A program made the position numbers and the translations under genes. Under the pieces are notes generated by a model. It was given only the letters and a program-made list of their open reading frames with translations, ran no database searches and was not told where the DNA came from. 55,889 nt of DNA. Origin: Trichodesmium erythraeum GBRTRLIN201. GTDB lineage: Bacteria; Cyanobacteriota; Cyanobacteriia; Cyanobacteriales; Microcoleaceae. How positions within the stretch are numbered: the stretch's first letter is position 1; the number at the start of each line of letters is the position of its first letter. The stretch spans positions 1-55,889 of the forward strand of contig JAGGDU010000160.1 of NCBI GenBank assembly GCA_018457135.1, read 5' to 3'. Shown here piece after piece: positions 47,704-55,889 of the stretch.

Positions 47704-49056
47704 TTATGACAAAAGAGTAACCGATGAATTAACAGGATCTTTTTTAAAGAAAACAGTAAATTGCTCAATGACATAATCTATCATTTCATCAGTTAATCCA
47801 GGAAACACACCAGTAAAAAGCGTGCGATTCATAATTATATCTGATTCTTCCAAAGTACCGTGAACTCTACGTTCAATATTCATAAATCCAGGTTGTTTTA
47901 GTATATTACCTCCAAAAACCAACCTAGTTTCAATCTGATGAGCTTCCAAATGTTGAACTAGCTCGCGACGATTTATTCCTTCCTTCACAGTAATAGGAAA
48001 ACCAAATGGTGAAGGGTTAGCCCTAGAATCAATTTTAGGTAAAATTAGGTACTCTTCGAGAGATTTTAAGCCTTCATACAGTCGCCAAAAATTATGACGC
48101 CTTTTTTCAATGAACCCTTCAACCTTCTCCTTTTGAGCAATACCAATAGCCGCCTGCATATCAGTAACTTTCAAGTTATAGCCAATGTTAGAATAAATGT
48201 ATTTATGATCGTACCCAAATGGTAGTTCGCCCAATTCCCAATTAAACCTTTTGCTACAACTATCAGATATCCCTGGAGGACACCAACAACTTCTACCCCA
48301 GTCCCGTAAAGAGAGTACCGTTTTTTTCAGACTAGCTTGATTAACAATAACGGCTCCTCCTTCACCCATTGTCATGTGGTGCGCTGGATAAAAGCTCAAG
48401 GAAGCCATTTGCCCAAAAGTACCCACCAAAGTACCATCAAAAGTTGCCCCTAAAGCATCACAGCTATCTTCTAATACCCATAGATTGTGACGTTTAGCTA
48501 CATCCATAATAATCTCCATATTGCAAGGATTACCGACAGTATGAGGAATAAAAATGGCTTTTGTCCGAGGCCCAACAGCATCCTCAATAAGATGGGGATT
48601 AATATTGTAAGTGCCCACCTCGCAATCCACAAAAACAGGTATTAAGCGGTTTTGAATGATAGGGGCTAAAGTAGTAGGAAAAGTTACAGCCGGAGTAATA
48701 ACTTCATCACCTGGTTCTAAAGGTTGTAACTGAGTATCCTTTTGGGATTTTAATTCAGGTGAACAAATAGTGCTTACCATTAGTAGATTAGCCGATGAAC
48801 CAGAATTGACAAGCAAAAAGTCTCTACTGCTGAAAAAATCGCGCATTTTAGACTCAAATTTGTTTCCATAAGGCCCTGCGGTCAACCAAAAATCCAGAGA
48901 AGAATCTACTAAATTGACCAATTCTTGATCGTCATAAACCCTTCCTGAGTAGTTAATTCGACTTTTTCCTGGTTCAAAACCAGACTTTTGATGAGCTGTT
49001 TGGTAATATTTTTTAACCAATTCTAAAATCTGCACTTTGAGATTTTCAGCTTCCAT
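47704..49056 (-). CDS. rfbH: RfbH-type CDP-4-keto-6-deoxyglucose 3-dehydrase
   Basis: A 450-residue PMP-dependent dehydrase (E1) of the DegT/DnrJ/EryC1/StrS family. The usual PLP lysine is replaced by histidine in PAHHMTMGEGG (H226), and the four cysteines for the 2Fe-2S cluster are present: C199 (EDSCDALGAT), C257 and C259 (CWC), and C267. These spacings match those known from Yersinia E1. It removes the C3 hydroxyl of CDP-4-keto-6-deoxyglucose for dideoxy-sugar synthesis. A partner reductase (E3) is not in the window. It starts 92 bp after rfbF and is followed by the decarboxylase-like SDR 21 bp later. Confidence 0.95.
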   Translation of the reverse strand: MEAENLKVQILELVKKYYQTAHQKSGFEPGKSRINYSGRVYDDQELVNLVDSSLDFWLTAGPYGNKFESKMRDFFSSRDFLLVNSGSSANLLMVSTICSPELKSQKDTQLQPLEPGDEVITPAVTFPTTLAPIIQNRLIPVFVDCEVGTYNINPHLIEDAVGPRTKAIFIPHTVGNPCNMEIIMDVAKRHNLWVLEDSCDALGATFDGTLVGTFGQMASLSFYPAHHMTMGEGGAVIVNQASLKKTVLSLRDWGRSCWCPPGISDSCSKRFNWELGELPFGYDHKYIYSNIGYNLKVTDMQAAIGIAQKEKVEGFIEKRRHNFWRLYEGLKSLEEYLILPKIDSRANPSPFGFPITVKEGINRRELVQHLEAHQIETRLVFGGNILKQPGFMNIERRVHGTLEESDIIMNRTLFTGVFPGLTDEMIDYVIEQFTVFFKKDPVNSSVTLLS

Positions 49057-49148
49057 AGTTTTTTTCCTAAAATTGTATTCAAGTCAACAAAAATAATTGG
49101 CAGATTGTGAGCTTATAACAAGCCCGAGGAAATGTTTACTTTTATATC

Positions 49149-49925
49149 TCATTCCCAAATCTTCCAAGGCGCTTGACCCAACTTCCACATCTTATTTAAC
49201 TCTTGATATTCCTTAAAAGTATCCATGGCGTAAAAGAAACCAGAATGATAATAACCCATTAATTGACCTTCTGTCGCCAACTTTTCTAATGGGTCTTTTT
49301 CTAAAACGCAATTATCCCCAGATAAATAGTCAAAAACCCGACGGTCAAAAACAAAAAAACCAGCGCTGACCATTTTATCATCTTTAATCTTCTCCCCAAA
49401 CTTTAAAACCCTAGCTTCCCTGTCAACATCTAAAACCCCGTAACGAGAAAGGGGTTGCACCGTAGTAGTCGTAGCCATTTTTCCATGACCCTTGTGAAAT
49501 TCCACCAAATTTCTAATATTAACATCTGCCAGACCATCCCCATAAGTCACCATAAATAAATCTTCATCAATATATGGTTTGACCTTAACCACTCGCCCCC
49601 CCGTCATAGTTTCCAGACCGGTATTGACCAAAGTAACCCGAAAATCCTGTTCATTATAGGCTTTGTGATAAGTAATTTTCTGAGAACGACCTAAATTAAT
49701 AGTGAAGTCATTATTTATGGCTTCGTAATTAAGAAAATAATCTTTAATTAAATTGCCCTTATAGCCCAAACAAATAATAAAATCTAAAAAGCCATAATGG
49801 GCATAAAGCTTCATTATGTGCCAAATAATGGGATATCCTCCCACTTCCACCAATGGTTTAGGACGATATTCAGTTTCTTCTCTCAGACGAGTACCAATAC
49901 CACCCGCTAGAATAACTACTTTCAT
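49149..49925 (-). CDS. rfbF: Glucose-1-phosphate cytidylyltransferase
   Basis: A 258-residue enzyme that forms CDP-glucose from CTP and glucose-1-phosphate. Nucleotidyltransferase signature MKVVILAGGIGTRLREETEYRPKPLVEVGG-type start (key residues GGxGTRLREET and RPKP), then WHIMKLYAHYGF, MVTYGDGLADV and FFVFDRRVFDYL, and the family-typical GQAPWKIW end. Length matches RfbF. It is the first gene of the leftward sugar operon. rfbG (CDP-glucose 4,6-dehydratase), which normally follows, is missing between this and rfbH, leaving a pathway gap in the cluster. Confidence 0.97.
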   Translation of the reverse strand: MKVVILAGGIGTRLREETEYRPKPLVEVGGYPIIWHIMKLYAHYGFLDFIICLGYKGNLIKDYFLNYEAINNDFTINLGRSQKITYHKAYNEQDFRVTLVNTGLETMTGGRVVKVKPYIDEDLFMVTYGDGLADVNIRNLVEFHKGHGKMATTTTVQPLSRYGVLDVDREARVLKFGEKIKDDKMVSAGFFVFDRRVFDYLSGDNCVLEKDPLEKLATEGQLMGYYHSGFFYAMDTFKEYQELNKMWKLGQAPWKIWE

Positions 49926-50388
49926 TCTTATTTCTGTTTTTTTCTAACATCCGAGAATTTGCTGTCCCAAAAGACTACCACAATTGACGCAACAAAAGTA
50001 AAATTTCCTCCAAAACACTAAAAGTAGGATATTGATCTAAAAACAGGAATATGGATTTAACATAAGTTTTGGCCAATTTAACAAGAAACTCTCATGCCAA
50101 TAGATGGCTTATACATAAAAAAAAGAGTGGTATTACATCTATGAAAAAAAGCTTTTGCCGAGCGTGGCGTTAGCTGTATCGTTGAGTATAGTATCAGCCC
50201 TATCACCTCATCATTTATAATTTAGAATGAAGAAAAAAACTTACTCAAATAACTGTGTGCTTAGAGCCTCCTACATCAGTAATACTGTTAGTAACTACTC
50301 TTTTTATAGCACTTTTTTTTCTTTATATTGCCCCCTTAAAAAATCATAAAGCTATATATTAAAATCAATAAAAACGAGTTTATTTCTA
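49926..50388. other. Gene-free region with a signal-peptide-like remnant
   Basis: About 460 bp upstream of the rfb operon. At 50141-50221 plus strand, a frameshifted piece reads MKK then LLPSVALAVSLSIVSALSP and a stop, like a lost signal peptide. Otherwise nothing was seen. Confidence 0.4.
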
Positions 50389-50525
50389 TTATTTATCAAT
50401 AGCGATCGCGCAGCCTAGTTCCTTGAGTAAACTAAGTTTATCTATTTTTGCCAAACCGATCATTGAACACGTTTGTTCAAATAAGCTACTAAAACACCTG
50501 TGTCTATAATTACTTTTTTATCCAT
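50389..50525 (-). pseudogene. PIN-domain toxin remnants (VapC-like plus DUF3368-like)
   Basis: From ATG 50525, overlapping the end of the antitoxin gene, the frame reads MDKKVIIDTGVLVAYLNKR and stops after 21 residues: the first strand of a VapC-type PIN domain with its conserved Asp. Immediately after, in another frame (50389-50463), MIGLAKIDKLSLLKELG resembles the start of DUF3368-type PIN proteins. Both are truncated, so no complete nuclease remains. Confidence 0.6.
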
Positions 50526-50710
50526 TCTTTACCAAGATTTTCCAAATATTTCTTATTGGTTGCTAAGTCTCCGGGACAAAAATTAAGAGCGCCTGCTATT
50601 TCTTTAGTTGCTTCATAAAAAGAAACTTTTTTTTCTTCTTCCTTGTCAGATGAATTTTCCGAATTACGACCAGGTTTTTGACTCAGCAAAAAGTCTAGAA
50701 AATCAATCAT
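50510..50710 (-). CDS. Antitoxin-like small protein (VapB-type partner)
   Basis: A 66-residue protein with a polar N-terminal half and a conserved-looking end SFYEATKEIAGAL, GDLATNKKYLENLGKEW, which matches the pattern of short antitoxins encoded before PIN toxins in cyanobacteria. The stop codon overlaps the start of a truncated PIN frame (ATGGATAAAAAAG), the usual toxin-antitoxin arrangement. The toxin is broken, so this is an orphan. Family naming is by pattern and context. Confidence 0.6.
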   Translation of the reverse strand: MIDFLDFLLSQKPGRNSENSSDKEEEKKVSFYEATKEIAGALNFCPGDLATNKKYLENLGKEWIKK

Positions 50711-50759
50711 TAATACTTTAAAGAAACCAGAGTCAAATCAAAAAAATCGTGGCGAAAAT

Positions 50760-50868
50760 ATGGCAAAAGCACTAGAAAAATTAGCTGAAATTAAAACTTT
50801 TGCAAATGTAGAACCCAAAACTTGGCAACAAGCAGTTCGTCAAGATAGCCCACTTCCCCCCAATCAGC
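50760..50868 (+). pseudogene. Possible antitoxin N-terminal fragment
   Basis: MAKALEKLAEIKTFANVEPKTWQQAVRQD... resembles the start of a short cyanobacterial protein type often found beside toxins. After about 33 residues the similarity ends and the frame becomes arginine- and cysteine-rich without sense. It is divergent from the antitoxin at 50510-50710. Low confidence. Confidence 0.3.
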
Positions 50869-51914
50869 TTGGAGTTCGAGACCCAACAAAATCACCTGAA
50901 ACTCTCCAGCGTCGTGGGACTTGTTGGCTTGCACAAAACCGCTGTAAAGCATGTATAATAATTCTTCCATGCCAATACATGATGGTAAAACATCGGTCAT
51001 GGCAAACTCTTATATCCTTGTAGGTAAAATTTCTACTACCTTGTTGTTGGGTTAACAGCGTAGACCATACGGTAGAGACTGAACATCAATCCGTAAAGCT
51101 TGTTTAAATGCGGACAAAGCTCTAACTGTCAAATGAGTGAGTTTGCTAGCAAAGGCTGATACGCAGAAGAATAGGAAGGTAATTAAACTCTCATTAGCGT
51201 TGACCATTCCAAAAACAGCTAAGGAATTTAGGACCAAAAGGTCAGGGGGTCAATGGATAATTATATGGGCTGGTAATTATTATCATACAGAACCCTCCGG
51301 GAGATTTTACTCTGCTAAATCAGTCGCAATAAAGGAATAAGGGAACAAGAAAACCCTCTTAGAACATCCTAGTAATATAGGTCAAAAAGCTAGGAAGCCA
51401 TTCAAGGTAATTATACACATAAGGTTGTAGGTTTTAGGAGGAGTAGGATTGAGTAAAAAGCTATAAAGCTGACTTACTCACTGTTAGATATAATGTAGAG
51501 TAATATAGCAATGAGCGCTGGCATATTTACATATTACAAAGATTGTCTTGATGTAGTACTGTGTACTGTATGACCTGCATTTTTCTTTCATAAATTAGGC
51601 GATCGCCAAACACTAAAGTTTTAAGGATGCGTGTAATGGATTTAAAATTTATAGTTCATAACGGCTTTGTTGCATGAATGTTGCTTTCGCATCCATTCTG
51701 CTATCACTGACATGACTCTCTCGCCCTCGCACCTTGGAACTTGATCAGGACTTACCCACGCAAATGCAAAGATACATCATCTGTAGGGGTCAACGGCAGT
51801 TAACCCTAGGATATATAGTGGTTATGCGTAAATCCTGTTGATTTAACAGACAAGTCAAAAATCACATTCTTGTGTGATAGCAAGCGTCTCAAAGAGCAAC
51901 TACACTAATTATTT
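50869..51914. other. Gene-free accessory region
   Basis: About 1 kb. Contains a MITE-like element (51746-51836) and an isolated repeat end GGCTTTGTTGCATGAA at 51663. Short frames on both strands lack family resemblance. A GCGATCGC palindrome lies at 51599. Confidence 0.4.
51746..51836. repeat. MITE-like element, second full copy
   Basis: About 91 bp with ends CAGGACTTACCCACGCA and TGCGTAAATCCTG and the inner GTAGGGGT...ACCCTA hairpin. Homologous over its length to the element at 44125-44216. Confidence 0.85.
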
Positions 51915-52712
51915 CTATAGCATATCTTTGCTCCCTAGGAAAAAACTTGAGGATTGGATTATGAAAGCTGCATCTACACAGTCTCTAAAATTCTTAAATT
52001 CTTTGAGTCTTGGTCTGATCCAATTTTTTAGTACAAACCACCAACGTTCTATCTTGTTAAAATCTGGTGAGTAAGGTGGTAGATACCAGATTTCACACTT
52101 GACTTTAGCTACTAATTCTTCAATATCAACTGACTTATGAAACGTTGCGTTATCCACTATGATCACTTGCCCTGGGTGTAATTTTGGTAGTAAACAATGT
52201 TCCAACCAGTTCTCAAATAAATCACGATTACAACTTCTTATAAATGTTAAAGAAGCAAACATTTTTTCTTGATTTATAGCTGCAATCCAACTTACTCTCT
52301 CAGTCCTTTTTCCTAACTTCATACCTGGTAATCTTTTTCCTTTAACTCCATAATCATAGGAATAATCTTCCCGATTATCTATTCCGGCTTCATCTACATA
52401 GACAATACTTTTGTTGTCTATTTGATTTAGTTTCAACATGAACTCTTCTATTTCTAATTCATCTCTTTCTTGATAACCAGATGTTTTTTTTAGGAGTAAA
52501 ACCAATTTTTTTAAAACCTCTACTAATAGTAAAACGACTATAATTTCCCCATTTTCCAGCCATTTGTTTTTGAGTTTGCTCATGATTAGCCTCAAGAAAT
52601 TTTTCAAATTCTTCCCAATCTTTAATTTTAGATATTTGAGGAGGAGGTACATTGGCCTTAGGGACTATTGAGCCTGTGGTTAAATATCGATCTCGCCATC
52701 TATCTATAGCAG
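51915..52712 (-). pseudogene. IS630-family transposase, truncated and frameshifted
   Basis: Two frames give most of an IS630/Tc1-mariner-type transposase. The first (from about 52712) has RWRDRYLTTGSIVPKANVPP, EEFEKFLEAN, AGKWGNYSRFTISRGFKKIG; the second has IVYVDEAGIDNRED (first Asp), GQVIIVDNATFHKS (second Asp), YSPDFNKIERWW (Glu), a full DDE triad. They join at eight T on the plus strand (52484-52491); seven would restore the frame, which corresponds to a +1 shift and not the common -1 slippage. The N-terminal HTH part is missing at the junction with the beta-lactamase-like gene, and the C-terminus is atypical. Probably inactive. Confidence 0.85.
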
Positions 52713-54008
52713 ACCATCATTATCAATTAGATATTTGGCCAACTTATTAACAGAAGCACGAATCTGAGGATCCCGTCCACCACGATTATCAATTACAGTC
52801 ATTACGTAAACTTGGCCATTAATACTAAATCCTAAAGTAGTACCCAGAGCACGAGAATTTTCTCCAGTCTTTTCACCTAACCATTTGGCTTCTGGCAATT
52901 TTTCTAGGCCAGCATATCCCAATAACCTATCTTTCTGATTAGCTAATGCTTCTATCAATACATCAGAATTTGGGTACTCGTTATTATATATTGAGACCAT
53001 CATATCTGTTAGCTCATTGCTGGTTAAACGATTACGACCTCTACCGGGATTTTTAGGCCTAATACGGTTGCCCATTAGTTTGTAGTTGACCCGAATAATT
53101 TTGTAGCCATCATCTTTGAGAACTTTATTAATATAAGGTTGCCCTAAATAATCAATTAGTTGATTTGTGGCAATATTACTACTATGGTCAATCATTTCTC
53201 CGACCAAAGTTTTCAAGGGATAACGTTTTCTAGCTCGAATTTTTGAACCATCCTCAGTAAAATTACCTCGACTCACATAAACAGGAGTATCTAAACTAAT
53301 ATTTTCTTTGGATACTTTTTGCATCAATGCTACAGCAATAGGAACTTTTATTAAACTTGCAGCACTTGCTGGTGGTTTATTACCATTTAAATCTAAGCAT
53401 TCTCGTTGGAGATTACAAACAGTAATCATCGCTTTGCTTGATAGGCCACTGTCTTTACGAATTCTCTCTAAAAATTTGGATTTAGTTAGGTTTAATTGAT
53501 CAGAATAATCATTGAGACTGCGCTTATATTCTTTGAGTTTTTTATTAGTTTTTTCTCCGATAAGTGAGTCGGTAGGAATTTCCTCTAAGTTATAAATAGC
53601 TTGTTGCCAGAGATGTTTTTGTGTTTTTCTAGTTTTGAGGCTGGGATTTTGAGATACTGATACTTTTGCAGCTTGAGCACCTAGATTTAATGCTTGTTTC
53701 CAATTATCATTAGCTCGCTGTTCAATTAATATTTGAACATCAATTTCTTGTAATTTTTGAACTAAGTTTTGTTGTTTTTCTAATGTTGTTTGATATTGCT
53801 CAGAAAAAAATAATGTTTTTCTAGGAGTAGGTAGAGATTCTAATTGATTTACGATGCGATCGCGCATCTCATAAAGTTCTTGAACAGATTTAGTATGAGA
53901 TTCTGCTGCTGAGGCACTCTGTATATTTCCAATTGAAATGATGGTAATGCTGGCCATTGTTGTTAAAGTGCCAGTGAGGATTTGTTTTATTTTTAATATT
54001 TGGTGCAT
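52704..54008 (-). CDS. Beta-lactamase-like serine hydrolase with coiled-coil N-terminus
   Basis: A 434-residue secreted protein when started at ATG 54008, which has GGGAAAA upstream; a TTG at 54026 is less likely. A signal peptide ends near SASAAES. A helical, possibly coiled-coil region (about 38-185) precedes a class A beta-lactamase/PBP-like fold: SxxK in ASLIKVPI (S218), SxN as HSSNIATN (276-278), and KTG in WLGEKTGENS. It may act on peptidoglycan or beta-lactams; no Glu166-type omega loop was identified. Its stop lies directly at the left boundary of the IS630 fragment, so the last residues (IDNDGLL) may be altered by that insertion. Confidence 0.85.
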   Translation of the reverse strand: MHQILKIKQILTGTLTTMASITIISIGNIQSASAAESHTKSVQELYEMRDRIVNQLESLPTPRKTLFFSEQYQTTLEKQQNLVQKLQEIDVQILIEQRANDNWKQALNLGAQAAKVSVSQNPSLKTRKTQKHLWQQAIYNLEEIPTDSLIGEKTNKKLKEYKRSLNDYSDQLNLTKSKFLERIRKDSGLSSKAMITVCNLQRECLDLNGNKPPASAASLIKVPIAVALMQKVSKENISLDTPVYVSRGNFTEDGSKIRARKRYPLKTLVGEMIDHSSNIATNQLIDYLGQPYINKVLKDDGYKIIRVNYKLMGNRIRPKNPGRGRNRLTSNELTDMMVSIYNNEYPNSDVLIEALANQKDRLLGYAGLEKLPEAKWLGEKTGENSRALGTTLGFSINGQVYVMTVIDNRGGRDPQIRASVNKLAKYLIDNDGLL

Positions 54009-54137
54009 ATAATTTTTCCCAAACAAATAAATAATTTTCTGCTGACTAATAAAGATAATCTTTAACTCTAAAGAAAATTAATCTATCAGTCTGAATACAA
54101 ATATACTATGTTAATCGTAAGTAATCAAAAAGCTAAC

Positions 54138-54701
54138 ATGAACACTTTAGAAAGATTAGATACAGCTCTAGAAAATGGAGGGTATAGTACAGAGCAAGCC
54201 TTAACATTTTTTGATGAGTTAGAATAGGTAGACTTGGAGTTTATGATAGGTAGGTGGCAAGGAGCTGAATTTCCTACAAATCACCCAATAGATGGCTTGT
54301 TAGAAGCTAGTGGTTGGTATGGAAAAGAATTTGTTGATGCTGAGTTTGTTCATCCTTTATTATTTTCAGATGGGAATAATAATATATTTAAGGTTGAGCC
54401 AAGTCCAATTGCCATGAATTTGGGACTTAGTTTGTCAGGTCTCAAAAATAAGGCCATGAAACCTATTTTGACCCTGATGAACTTGATGTTAAAAACAGAG
54501 AAAAGTCAGGCCAGGATTCGTATGATGGAGTATCGTCAAAAGGTTAGTGCCACCATGATTTATGATAATTTACCCATTAACGATATCTTTAGAAAAATAG
54601 ACGATAATACAGTTTTAGGTTTAATGGATTTTAAAGGTGTACCACAACCTTTCTTTTTTGTATTGAAGAGAGATATGATTAGAGGTAGTATACAACAGTA
54701 G
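54138..54701 (+). pseudogene. GXWXG/DUF4334 protein with in-frame TAG
   Basis: The full frame from ATG 54138 reads MNTLERLDTALENGGYSTEQ to FFDELE, TAG at 54225-54227, then VDLEFMIGRWQGAEFPTNHPIDGLLEASGWYGKEF, the GXWXG region, and the DUF4334 region with LLFSDGNNNIFKVEP, RMMEYRQKVSATMIYDNLPIND and a final VLGLMDFKGVPQPFFFVLKRD. Without the stop it is a complete, 187-residue member. A restart at ATG 54243 would keep nearly all of the core (about 153 residues), so partial function is possible. Function of the family is unknown. Confidence 0.75.
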
Positions 54702-55255
54702 GAAAAACATTTATCAGTATAATATTTATCATTAGTTTGTGTTCTAAATAACTCTTGTGATATGAGTTTCCTATTAATTAAAAGCCCGATGAAAACTTAG
54801 TAGGGTTTGCTGAAAAACTATTTTAAGGATTAGGGAGATAGGTAGAAACTTTGCATGGAATTTCCTTACAGAGGAACAGTGAATTTACCCACCTCTAATC
54901 CCTCCCACTCTTGGGAGTCGGATGTATTTTTCTCCTGATTATTATGCCATGGGAATGCCTAAAATGCTAACTTTTTCATCTTGAAATACTAAACACTAGG
55001 CAATTTTTTCGAGCTGCTTTTGCTTCTTTATTGTCGACTATAATTTAAGCATTTTCTATTAATTTTTTCAATTATTTATTAAAAGAAAATTAATAACTAT
55101 TTTAGTATCCTCTAGGTCCTTATTTATATTTTATTCACTAGTATATTTTTTTATCAAAACCTTAACTAAAATTATAGCTTAGTTTTGATTTTGGAGATGT
55201 CTTTTATAAAAGTTTGCTTTATTCTTTTCTATTAAGAGCCTAGACTACAAAAAAC
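54702..55255. other. Gene-free region
   Basis: About 550 bp, AT-rich, no gene. AGGGTTTGCTGAAAAAC at 54803 matches the inverse of the repeat end at 39021-39031. Confidence 0.4.
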
Positions 55256-55279
55256 AGGGTAGCTATAAAAAACTACCCT
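55256..55279 (-). terminator. Terminator-like hairpin after the repeat-protein gene
   Basis: Stem AGGGTAG / CTACCCT with a ten-base loop, followed on the minus strand by GTTTTTT, about 40 bp after the stop codon of the gene at the right edge. Form fits an intrinsic terminator. Confidence 0.6.
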
Positions 55280-55317
55280 TAAAAAATCTATCAAATACGG
55301 TTTTAAGTTACAGCTAT

Positions 55318-55889
55318 TTAACGGTGAAAATGGTTTAACATATTTACCATGTTGTTCCTGATAAATAGAACTGCTACATCCCAATAGCGATCATCTACAT
55401 CCTTAATATCGCACTTAATTTTCCATTCTCCATCATCTAGAACAGGCATGATAGTGAATGCTGTTGCTTTGTGTTTCTTCTTTGCTCCGCAATTAAATCC
55501 AGCAATAACTGCAGTCCATTCTGATCCTTGATATCCGGTTTTAATTGTGGGATTACCTTTTACCTGATAAATCTGATATTCCATAGGTTTTTGGGTTGTA
55601 TCAGTACTATCAGTAGTTGATGTGGCATCAGTAACATCACTAGTTGATGTGGTATCATTACCACCAGTAGTTAATGTGGTATCAGTACCATCAGTAGTTG
55701 ATATGGTATCAGTCCCACCAGTAGTTGATGTGGTATCAGTACCATCAGTAGTTGGTGTGGTATCATTACCACCAGTAGTTGATGCGGTATCATTACCACC
55801 AGTAGTTGATGTGGTATCATTACCACCAGTAGTTGATGTGGTATCATTACCACCAGTAGTTAATGTGGTATCAGTTCCATCAGTAGTTG
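55318..55889 (-). CDS. 3' part of repeat-rich protein; start beyond window
   Basis: The frame that ends at 55318 stays open to the right edge. From the edge it encodes about eleven nine-residue units of the form STTGGNDTT or STTDGTDTT (27-bp DNA repeat), then a bridge TTQKP and a C-terminal domain of about 90 residues: MEYQIYQVKGNPTIKTGY, SEWTAVIAGFNCGAKKKHKATAF, DDGEWKIKCDIKDVDDRYWDVAVLF. The domain has a beta-rich look with two cysteines and is not recognised. Thr/Gly/Asp repeats of this kind occur in secreted or surface proteins. An internal ATG at 55584 is not the real start. A hairpin follows the stop. Confidence 0.75.
   Translation of the reverse strand, partial: TTDGTDTTLTTGGNDTTSTTGGNDTTSTTGGNDTASTTGGNDTTPTTDGTDTTSTTGGTDTISTTDGTDTTLTTGGNDTTSTSDVTDATSTTDSTDTTQKPMEYQIYQVKGNPTIKTGYQGSEWTAVIAGFNCGAKKKHKATAFTIMPVLDDGEWKIKCDIKDVDDRYWDVAVLFIRNNMVNMLNHFHR
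55597..55889. repeat. 27-bp tandem repeat array
   Basis: About eleven copies of a 27-bp unit of the type GTGGTATCATTACCACCAG plus TAGTTGAT, with variants (TCAGTACCATCAG). All copies keep one reading frame on the minus strand without stops. The array continues past the window edge. Confidence 0.95.

Noticed and set aside
50791-51000. 69-codon frame on the minus strand
   Set aside because: No ribosome site or family resemblance; overlaps the plus-strand antitoxin-like fragment.
51137-51340. 67-codon plus-strand frame
   Set aside because: No recognisable domain; composition looks like random read-through of noncoding DNA.
52484-52491. Programmed -1 frameshift in the IS630 transposase
   Set aside because: Joining the two frames here needs +1 (or -2), so the common -1 slippage model does not fit; an inactivating indel is simpler.
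55671-55853. Minus-strand frame of repeated MIPHQLLVV units
   Set aside because: It is the wrong frame of the 27-bp repeat array; the frame continuous with the C-terminal domain encodes STTGGNDTT units.
55597-55889. Possible CRISPR array at right edge
   Set aside because: The units are contiguous 27-bp repeats without spacers and stay in one coding frame.

Overview
The window comes from an AT-rich, sparsely coding cyanobacterium. Evidence: the acyl-ACP reductase / aldehyde-deformylating oxygenase alkane pair, about a dozen GCGATCGC (HIP1) palindromes, a cyanobacterial STAND protein with an HTH of the vWA-MoxR-associated type, and many miniature inverted repeats and broken genes. Gene style, low GC and long gene-free stretches resemble filamentous marine lineages such as Trichodesmium or Okeania; that placement is inference. 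No rRNA, tRNA or CRISPR array was recognised.

Layout. 0-4.4 kb: a leftward five-gene operon (four small, mostly membrane-anchored proteins and a C-terminally shortened AAA+ ATPase), divergent from a STAND NTPase. Three of the small proteins share a C-terminal motif of the form W-D-E-L-P-E-x-(V/I)-R-x-E-(F/W)-L-x-x-G, and the fourth has a weaker version. This is the best candidate for an undescribed system. 5-7 kb: a frameshifted nuclease-fold gene and a perfect-junction 563-bp tandem duplication that leaves a truncated copy of a membrane-protein gene. 7.6-14 kb: a sodium:solute symporter, TspO, small conserved proteins and Hsp33. 15.9-20.7 kb: a membrane protein with a large repeat region, then ADO and AAR. 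20.9-23.3 kb: a decaying three-gene accessory cluster (sulfotransferase-like, methyltransferase, phytanoyl-CoA dioxygenase-like) with two frameshifts and one nonsense codon. 23.8-30.2 kb: proA, an MscS-type channel, lptA and lptB. 30.3-32.6 kb: decayed GNAT and methyltransferase genes.

32.8-49.9 kb is a cell-surface polysaccharide locus. On the plus strand are a 1600-residue TPR/multi-glycosyltransferase/methyltransferase protein, a TviB/WbpO-type nucleotide-sugar dehydrogenase and a 1213-residue TPR-GT61 protein with freshly duplicated repeats. Converging on the minus strand is a sugar-nucleotide operon: rfbF, rfbH, a UDP-glucuronate-decarboxylase-like SDR, UDP-glucose dehydrogenase, an RfbJ-like SDR and a C-methyltransferase. 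It should supply CDP-dideoxy sugars and UDP-uronate/pentose, but rfbG is absent from the cluster.

50-55.9 kb is accessory debris: toxin-antitoxin remnants, a broken IS630 element abutting a beta-lactamase-like serine hydrolase, a nonsense-interrupted DUF4334 gene, and the 3' end of a gene with about eleven 27-bp repeats (nine-residue S/T/G/D units) that runs off the right edge. Related 90-100-bp inverted-repeat elements sit at 23.5, 25.8, 44.1 and 51.7 kb.
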